Shown in pieces: positions 6,908 through 11,536 of a stretch of DNA of 11,536 bases. Source of the stretch: an uncultured Alphaproteobacteria bacterium (GTDB taxonomy: Bacteria > Pseudomonadota > Alphaproteobacteria > Caulobacterales > Caulobacteraceae); NCBI GenBank assembly GCA_903928755.1, contig CAIYSH010000457.1, positions 1 to 11,536 on the forward strand, written 5' to 3'. Within the stretch, counting starts at the first letter, position 1; the number at the start of each line of letters is the position of its first letter. The notes beneath the pieces were generated by a model, which was not told the origin of the DNA, ran no database searches, and saw nothing but the letters and a program-made list of their open reading frames with translations. The translations under genes and the position numbers were made by a program.

Positions 6908-7234
6908 CTAAATGATTTAAAAAGTGCGATTGAGGGTTTCCGGTTCCCGGATGGCCGTCGAAAGACTTCGTCGCGCCTGCACTCAAGGGCCTCAGACTTC
7001 CGCAGATAAGGCGGAAAAACGCGCATCAGGCCAATAAGTCCCGGGCCGACCTGGGTAAAATCTGGCGCACAAACCCATCATCTGGGACGATCAGGGCAAG
7101 TTCCTTGCTTTTACATCGGTAAATGTCCTTGCAAGATCATCCGGGGATGGCGCAATTGATCGCAGGATGCATGCCCTGAATGCCCCAGCTCCGGCACGAT
7201 TGACGCCAGGTTATCCCGATTTCGCGAGTAAAAC
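6908..7234. other. Divergent intergenic region between the orphan gene and the Lrp-type regulator
   Basis: These 327 bp hold no gene that I can support. The end near the orphan is AT-rich (a TTTTTAAAT stretch on the - strand, about 6912-6922). A stem TTCCGC/GCGGAA with a 7-base loop lies at 6998-7016, but it is followed by an A-run on the + strand and preceded by the T-run on the - strand, so it is not an intrinsic terminator in either direction. A palindrome at 7110-7123 is listed separately. CCTTGC occurs twice, near 7103 and 7127, on either side of that palindrome. The region probably contains both divergent promoters and an operator. I could not define a good -35/-10 pair for the regulator gene; TTGACG at 7200-7205 has no matching -10 element at normal spacing. 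Confidence 0.6.
7110..7123. promoter_or_regulatory. Candidate operator palindrome upstream of the Lrp-type regulator
   Basis: TTTAC-ATCG-GTAAA is a perfect 5+4+5 inverted repeat centred about 118 bp before the regulator's start codon. Lrp/AsnC proteins bind degenerate palindromes with AT-rich parts and often control their own gene or a divergent neighbour. The assignment to this regulator is inference from position. Confidence 0.35.
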
Positions 7235-7732
7235 ATGTCTGAGCCCCTGGATGCTGTCGATGCCAAGATCCTGGATTTCATCCAGCATGATGCGGCTCTC
7301 AGTGTTGCAGAGATCGCCGAACGGGTCGGCCTGTCCTCGAGCCCCTGCTGGCGGCGCATCAAGCGCCTGGAAGACTCCGGCGTCATCCAGCGCCGGGTGA
7401 CCATACTGGATCGAGACAAGCTGGGCCTCGGCTTCGAAGTCTATTGCTCGGTCAAACTTTCCTTGCCGTCCAAGGACAATCTGGATGCCTTTGAGGCTGC
7501 AATCGCCCGTTTGCCTGAAGTGGTGCAGTGCGCCACGGTCACAGGTGCTGCCGACTATGAACTGCGGATTGTCACGCGCGACATGCACGCTTTTGACACC
7601 TTCCTCCGCGAACGCATTCTGGGTCTGGGCCTTGTTTCGAATATCGAAAGCCGGATTGTCATCCGCTCGGTCAAGAATACCACAGCCGCACCCCTGGGCC
7701 TGATCAGTGCCTTTGTGGACACCCGAGACTGA
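7235..7732 (+). CDS. Lrp/AsnC-family transcriptional regulator
   Basis: The 165 residues follow the standard family layout and length. The N-terminal winged helix-turn-helix spans about 8-55, with AEIAERVGLSSSPCWRRIKRLEDSGVI showing the AsnC-type recognition helix (35-45) and the turn into the wing. After a linker strand comes a RAM (ligand-binding) domain from about 65 to 147, including VTGAADYELRIV (102-113), the glycine and acidic region that lines the effector site in Lrp proteins. Members form dimers that assemble into octamers and respond mostly to amino acids; the effector here cannot be inferred. The ATG at 7235 follows a weak purine stretch (GCGAG). The gene is divergent from the orphan gene across 327 bp and converges on pgsA with a 28-bp gap. 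It may regulate itself and the orphan, since the region between them holds a palindrome. Confidence 0.93.
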   Translation: MSEPLDAVDAKILDFIQHDAALSVAEIAERVGLSSSPCWRRIKRLEDSGVIQRRVTILDRDKLGLGFEVYCSVKLSLPSKDNLDAFEAAIARLPEVVQCATVTGAADYELRIVTRDMHAFDTFLRERILGLGLVSNIESRIVIRSVKNTTAAPLGLISAFVDTRD

Positions 7733-7760
7733 GCCCGCGACAATCAGGGTACCGGAAGGG

Positions 7761-8369
7761 CTAGACCTTCAAGGCCCTGCGGGTCTGGTTCCAGTACTGA
7801 AGGCCGGTCACCAGGGTGATCAGGGCCGCAATCCAGAGGCTGCCGTGCGCGACGACAGCCATCACATCGTGCCAGGGGTTGAGCGCACCCTCAGCCACGC
7901 TTGCCGCAAGGCACAGTTCAGCCCCAAGGGCCAGGAGCTGGAGGGTGGTCTTCCACTTGGCCAGAAGGGTGACCGGCAGCTTGATGCCCTTGCCCGCGCC
8001 CACTTCCCGCAGGGCGCTGACCGTGAATTCGCGGAAAAGGATCAGACCGGAAGGCAGGACCACCATGGGCTGCGGACCCAGGGCCAGCAGGCCCAGGATC
8101 GCGCCACAGACCAGAACCTTGTCTCCGATCGGATCGAGAATGGCCCCCCAGACCGTTACCGCGTCCAGCTTGCGCGCCAGCCAGCCGTCGAAAAAGTCTG
8201 TGACCGCTGCAACGACAAAGGCCCAGAAGGCAAAGTCCAGCAGGGATTGGCGGGTGTCCTGCGCCACGGTCAGGGCGGGAATGCCCCCACCGGCTGCGGC
8301 AAGGGCGAGGAACATGAACAGGGTCAGGACCAGACGCCCTGCAGAAAGGAGATTCGGAATGGCCTTCAT
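7761..8369 (-). CDS. pgsA: CDP-diacylglycerol--glycerol-3-phosphate 3-phosphatidyltransferase
   Basis: The enzyme transfers phosphatidyl from CDP-diacylglycerol to glycerol-3-phosphate, giving phosphatidylglycerol phosphate, the committed step to phosphatidylglycerol and cardiolipin in the inner membrane. The 202-residue protein contains the complete CDP-alcohol phosphatidyltransferase motif DxxDGxxARx8GxxxDxxxD: D58, D61, G62, A65, R66, G75, D79 and D83. Several hydrophobic helices are visible, around 12-27, 42-57, 84-110 and 175-190, and the start MKAIPNLLSAGRL is typical of PgsA. The length is normal. The gene follows uvrC with a 9-bp gap; AAGGGG and AGG near the uvrC stop can serve as ribosome binding site, so the two are surely cotranscribed. 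Paralogous CDP-alcohol transferases such as Pss are less likely given the N-terminus and the uvrC neighbour. Confidence 0.93.
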   Translation of the reverse strand: MKAIPNLLSAGRLVLTLFMFLALAAAGGGIPALTVAQDTRQSLLDFAFWAFVVAAVTDFFDGWLARKLDAVTVWGAILDPIGDKVLVCGAILGLLALGPQPMVVLPSGLILFREFTVSALREVGAGKGIKLPVTLLAKWKTTLQLLALGAELCLAASVAEGALNPWHDVMAVVAHGSLWIAALITLVTGLQYWNQTRRALKV

Positions 8370-8378
8370 GAGCCGAAC

Positions 8379-10244
8379 CTACCCCTTCCGGAAGAAGGCG
8401 TGAATGCGTTCTGCGAGGGCGCTGCTGACGCCATCAACCTTGGCCAGATCGTCGACGGCCGCGCGCGATACGCCGCGGGCCGATCCGAAGGCGTGCAGCA
8501 AGGCGCGCTTACGTCCCGGCCCCACGCCCTCGATCTCGTCCAGCGGGTTCTTGAGCATGTCGGCGGCACGTTTGATCCTGTGCGTACCGATGGCGAACCT
8601 GTGGGCCTCGTCCCGTAACCTCTGCAGATAATAGAGCACCGGGCTCTTGGGTTCGAGCATGAAGGGGGGTTTGTCGGGCAGGAAGAAGCGCTCAAGCCCC
8701 GCGTCGCGGTCCGGGCCTTTGGCAACGCCTACAATGGCGATGTCGTCTATGCCCAGTTCCTCGAAAATTTCGAGGGATGCCGCCAGCTGGCCGGCACCGC
8801 CGTCGATCAGGACCAGGTCGGGACGCGCGCGGCTGTCGCCGGACTCTTCCTCCTTGACCAGTCGGGCAAACCGTCGGCGGAAGACCTCCTTCATCATGCC
8901 ATAGTCGTCGCCAGGGGTCAGGTCCGTCCCCTTGATGTTGAATTTCCGGTACTGACTCTTCAGAAACCCGTCCCGACCGGCGACGATCATGCCCCCGACG
9001 GCATTGGTCCCCATGATGTGGCTGTTGTCATAGACCTCGATCCGCTCAGGATCGGCGTCCAGGCCGAAGGCCTGTGCCACGCCCGCCAGCAGCCTGGACT
9101 GTGCCGAACTCTCCGACATCTTGCGGCCCAGGGCTTCCCTGGCATTGGTCAGGGCATCGTCGACCAGCTGGCGTTTCTCCCCGCGCTGCGGCCTGGAAAT
9201 CTCGACCTTGCAGCCCGCCTTCAACCCGAAGGCCTCAGTCAGAAGATCTGACTCGGCCGGTTCGACACTGGTCAGGATCAGTTTGGGAATGGGCTTGTCG
9301 TCATAGAACTGACCCAGAAAGGCCGCCATGACCTCGGCATCGTCATCGCTCTTGTCCACCCGGGGGAAGTAGGCGCGGTTGCCCCAGTTCTGACCGGCCC
9401 GGAAGAAAAAGACCTGCATGCAGGCCTGACCGCCTTCGGCATGCAGGGCTAAGACATCGGCCTCTTCCAGGGATTCCGGATTGATCTGGGTCTCCTGCGA
9501 GACCGAGGCCAGCGCCCGGATGCGGTCGCGCAGACGGGCGGCCAGCTCGAACTCCATGTCGTCCGAGGCCGCCTGCATCTGGGATGACAGGCTGGCCAGC
9601 ACGGCCCGGCTTCGGCCTCTCAGGAAATCTTCGGCCTGATCCACCAGACCGGCATAATCCTCCAGACTGATCAGCCCCGTGCAGGGCGCCGCACAGCGCT
9701 TGATCTGATGCAGCATGCAGGGGCGCGTCCGGGCTTCGTAAACACTGTCGGAGCAGGACCGAAGGAGGAAGGCCTTCTGCAGGGTATTGAGGGTCTTGGT
9801 CACCGCGTGAGCCGAGGCAAAGGGTCCGAAATAGTCACCCTTGATGGTGTGGGCCCCGCGATGCTTGCGCAGCTGGGCGGCGGGGTGCTCCCGTCGGATG
9901 ACGATTTCCGGGAAGCTCTTGTCGTCGCGCAGCAGGACGTTGAAACGCGGCTTCATCTGCTTGATCAGATTGATCTCGAGCAGCAGGGCGTCGGTCTCGG
10001 TCCGGGTGGTGACAAATTCCATGGACCGGGTCAGGTCCACCATCAAGGCAATGCGCTGGGTGTGGAACCGGCCCTGGGCATACTGGATGACGCGCTTTTT
10101 CAGGGACCGGGCCTTGCCCACATAGAGGACCTCGCCGTCCTCGCCCATCATGCGATAGACCCCTGGGGAATCGGGCAGCCTGCGCACCTGATCCTTGATC
10201 AGGGCAGCACCTTGCAGGGGTTGATCGGTATTGTCCGAGGCCAT
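8379..10244 (-). CDS. uvrC: UvrABC system excinuclease subunit C
   Basis: UvrC makes the 3' and 5' incisions around bulky DNA lesions after UvrA/UvrB damage recognition in nucleotide excision repair. The 621 residues show all expected parts. The GIY-YIG nuclease (about 25-102) begins SPGVYRMM and LYVGKARSLKKRV. A cysteine cluster C164-x11-C176-x7-C184-x3-C188 has the spacing known from E. coli UvrC as a [4Fe-4S] ligand set. A UVR domain for UvrB contact (about 222-246) contains DDMEFELAARLRDRI. The RNase H-like endonuclease has D406 in YDNSH, an aspartate in TPGDDYGM (446 or 447), D481 in LIDGG and H548 in DEAHRFAI. A C-terminal tandem helix-hairpin-helix lies at about 570-618 (IEGVGPGRKRALL and VDGVSSALAERI). 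The ATG at 10244 gives a normal N-terminus, though only AGG two bases upstream is available. No LexA box of the alphaproteobacterial GTTC-N7-GTTC type is present upstream. Confidence 0.97.
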   Translation of the reverse strand: MASDNTDQPLQGAALIKDQVRRLPDSPGVYRMMGEDGEVLYVGKARSLKKRVIQYAQGRFHTQRIALMVDLTRSMEFVTTRTETDALLLEINLIKQMKPRFNVLLRDDKSFPEIVIRREHPAAQLRKHRGAHTIKGDYFGPFASAHAVTKTLNTLQKAFLLRSCSDSVYEARTRPCMLHQIKRCAAPCTGLISLEDYAGLVDQAEDFLRGRSRAVLASLSSQMQAASDDMEFELAARLRDRIRALASVSQETQINPESLEEADVLALHAEGGQACMQVFFFRAGQNWGNRAYFPRVDKSDDDAEVMAAFLGQFYDDKPIPKLILTSVEPAESDLLTEAFGLKAGCKVEISRPQRGEKRQLVDDALTNAREALGRKMSESSAQSRLLAGVAQAFGLDADPERIEVYDNSHIMGTNAVGGMIVAGRDGFLKSQYRKFNIKGTDLTPGDDYGMMKEVFRRRFARLVKEEESGDSRARPDLVLIDGGAGQLAASLEIFEELGIDDIAIVGVAKGPDRDAGLERFFLPDKPPFMLEPKSPVLYYLQRLRDEAHRFAIGTHRIKRAADMLKNPLDEIEGVGPGRKRALLHAFGSARGVSRAAVDDLAKVDGVSSALAERIHAFFRKG

Positions 10245-10481
10245 GACCTACATATAGGCGAGTCCGCGGCCTTGCAGCCGGGTTTCCTTGGGACTTGGCC
10301 AGGGCGCGCCCGGAATACGGGTCCAGAGTGTGGACAGGGGAATTCCCATGGCCGCAAAAACCTCCCCTATACCCGGCCGGATCAGGATCTTTTCAGAGTA
10401 AACGGTATTTTAAGTTTCCCGATTTCTGAACGATTCATGTTGATTCTCTAAATCCCTGCTGAACTTCAAGCGGGGCATCAC
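10245..10481. other. Divergent intergenic region between uvrC and the subtilase gene, with several short palindromes
   Basis: These 237 bp contain GGGCGCGCCC (10302-10311), GTCCA-GAGTG-TGGAC (10321-10335), GGGAATTCCC (10338-10347), CCGGCCGG (10373-10380) and TGAA-CGA-TTCA (10427-10437). From about 10382 the sequence becomes clearly AT-richer than its surroundings, which suits a promoter for the protease gene. GATTC occurs twice 10 bp apart (10432 and 10442). I see no strong -35/-10 pair; TTCTGA-17-TCTAAA is too weak to call. Confidence 0.5.
10348..10401 (+). CDS. Possible 17-residue leader peptide upstream of the subtilase gene
   Basis: ATG at 10348 opens a 17-codon frame (MAAKTSPIPGRIRIFSE) that ends at TAA 10401. 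AGGGGA (10336-10341) lies 6 bp before the ATG, a good Shine-Dalgarno site at a good distance. The peptide is basic and has no hydrophobic core. It ends 80 bp before the protease start. Short frames with a chance ribosome binding site are common, so support is weak. Confidence 0.2.
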   Translation: MAAKTSPIPGRIRIFSE

Positions 10482-11536
10482 ATGAAACAGATTTTGCTGG
10501 GAACGGGCGCCGTCATCGCTCTGATGGCGGGACAGGCACAGGCTGCCGGCATTACCGACACGGTCACCCCGCTCATCCTGTCCAGGGCGGCGACTGCGAC
10601 CAATTATTCGACACCCTGGCTGAACCAGATATCCCTGCCAGCCACGACATCGACAGGGTCCAAAGGGGGCCTGGGCGTCGTGATCGGGATTGTCGATACC
10701 GGGATCGTCGCCAGCAATTCAGAAGTCACGGGACGGGTCTCGACCCTGTCCAGCTGTGCCGCAGTCAGTTTCAAGTGCAGCAATGGCGTCATGGATGATC
10801 AGGGCCATGGCACGGCGGTTGCGGCCATCGCTGCCGGGGCCTTTACCGGCACAACGGCGCTGATGTCCGGCGTCGCCTCCGGCGTGACCATCGTCTCGGA
10901 AAAGGCGTTGAGCGCCTCTGGCATGGGCTATGACAGCGACATCGCCAACGGCATTACCAAGGCCGCTGATGCCGGTGCGACCGTCATCAACCTCAGCCTG
11001 ACCTACATGCCGACCGCCCGTATTGTCACGGCCATGAACTATGCAGCCAGCAAGGGTGCTGTGCTGGTCTATGCCGGTGGAAACGAAAACACGGCCCTGC
11101 TCAGTGGTGCCAATACCACGGGCCTGACCCAGGCAACCCTGTCACGCCTGCTGTTTGCAGGGTCCGTGAACAGCGCCAATGTGAAATCCAGCTTCTCGAA
11201 TACCCCCGGTGCCGGGACGGCCACTGCAGCCGCCAGTGGCACTGCGGCTGCCAGGACGGTGGCCTATTCGTCTCTCTGGCTGATGGCACCGGGCGAAGGC
11301 ATTGTTGCGCCTGCGATCAATTACGGGGCCACGGCCCTGGGGGCCTGGTCCGGGACCTCGATGGCCGCCCCCGTTGTGACCGGCGCTGTCGCCCTGCTGC
11401 AGAAGACCTGGCCAGCCCTCACGCGAAACGGGACGGCAGCTGCTGTCCTGCTGTCTACGGCAACGGACCTGGGTGCCAAAGGGACGGATGCAACCTACGG
11501 CGTCGGCCTGCTCAATCTGACCCGGGCCTTCTCTCC
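10482..11536 (+). CDS. Secreted subtilisin-like serine protease (S8 family), 5' part
   Basis: The frame is open from ATG 10482 to the right edge (351 complete codons). A signal peptide MKQILLGTGAVIALMAGQAQA, with likely cleavage after A21, sends it out of the cytoplasm. The subtilase catalytic triad is complete: D72 in IGIVDTGI, H109 in DDQGHGTAVA and S293 in SGTSMAAPVV, with oxyanion-hole N201 in YAGGNE. Only about 50 residues separate the signal peptide from the first catalytic strand, so there is no classical I9-type propeptide of usual size; a short one is possible. Two cysteines, C92 and C99, sit close together near the D72 strand and could form a disulfide in the periplasm. The catalytic domain appears to close near residue 350 (YGVGLLNLTRAF), so whatever follows, such as an autotransporter beta-barrel, lies outside the window. 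The ribosome binding site is a weak GCGGGG before the ATG. The gene is divergent from uvrC. Confidence 0.92.
   Translation, partial: MKQILLGTGAVIALMAGQAQAAGITDTVTPLILSRAATATNYSTPWLNQISLPATTSTGSKGGLGVVIGIVDTGIVASNSEVTGRVSTLSSCAAVSFKCSNGVMDDQGHGTAVAAIAAGAFTGTTALMSGVASGVTIVSEKALSASGMGYDSDIANGITKAADAGATVINLSLTYMPTARIVTAMNYAASKGAVLVYAGGNENTALLSGANTTGLTQATLSRLLFAGSVNSANVKSSFSNTPGAGTATAAASGTAAARTVAYSSLWLMAPGEGIVAPAINYGATALGAWSGTSMAAPVVTGAVALLQKTWPALTRNGTAAAVLLSTATDLGAKGTDATYGVGLLNLTRAFS

Noticed and set aside
6260..7009. + strand open frame of 249 codons opposite the orphan gene
   Set aside because: It is shorter than the - strand frame, has no recognisable fold and runs into the intergenic region. 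The - strand translation looks more protein-like, though both lack a known family, so this rejection is less firm than the others.
6998..7016. Stem TTCCGC/GCGGAA considered as an intrinsic terminator
   Set aside because: On neither strand is the stem followed by a T-run, and it lies upstream of both divergent genes, where no transcript should end.
7200..7234. TTGACG with GAGTAAAAC as a promoter for the Lrp-type gene
   Set aside because: The spacing is about 20 bp, the downstream element matches poorly, and it touches the start codon, so transcription would begin inside the gene.
7707..8618. Long + strand open frame of 303 codons opposite pgsA and uvrC
   Set aside because: Both opposing genes are unambiguous. 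The frame's translation is low complexity (G, Q, E, R) and crosses the pgsA-uvrC boundary.
10245..10480. LexA (SOS) box upstream of uvrC
   Set aside because: Neither GTTC-N7-GTTC nor its complement is present; single GAAC words occur without the required spacing.

Overview
This window reads as ordinary high-GC chromosomal DNA of an alphaproteobacterium. The uvrC-pgsA gene pair, the GC-rich codon use and the character of the genes suggest the Caulobacterales, but that placement is inference; no 16S rRNA or other taxonomic marker is present. I see no insertion sequence, phage gene, tRNA, rRNA, CRISPR array or plasmid function.

Layout. (1) Bases 1-2371, + strand: the 3' part of a GT4-type glycosyltransferase, overlapping by one base a complete glutamine-hydrolysing asparagine synthase (AsnB type). 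The pair suggests envelope polysaccharide synthesis with amidation of a sugar acid or a peptide-like group. (2) 2345-3478, - strand: an FAD-dependent oxidoreductase of the L-2-hydroxyglutarate dehydrogenase family, whose 3' end overlaps that of asnB by 27 bp. (3) 3570-5515, + strand: an exported serine hydrolase with a beta-lactamase-type SxxK motif, joined by a 4-bp GTGA overlap to an alpha/beta hydrolase without a signal peptide. A short divergent intergenic region (3479-3569) carries a strong ribosome binding site and a small palindrome. (4) 5612-6907, - strand: a 431-residue protein that I do not recognise, with visibly lower GC than its neighbours and an uncertain start, because a sigma70-like promoter lies inside its first 30 codons. 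(5) 6908-7234: a 327-bp divergent regulatory region with a TTTAC/GTAAA palindrome, then an Lrp/AsnC-family regulator (7235-7732). (6) 10244-7761, - strand: the uvrC-pgsA operon for nucleotide excision repair and phosphatidylglycerol phosphate synthesis. (7) 10245-10481: a divergent intergenic region rich in short palindromes, with a possible 17-codon leader ORF. (8) 10482 to the right edge: the 5' part of a secreted subtilisin-like protease.

Only a few functional links can be argued. The glycosyltransferase and asnB are coupled, the two hydrolases are coupled, and uvrC-pgsA is a familiar pair whose products are not mechanistically linked. The Lrp-type regulator may control itself and the divergent orphan gene. 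I found no convincing new multi-gene system. The items most worth following are the low-GC orphan, the two-hydrolase operon and the palindrome-rich region ahead of the protease.
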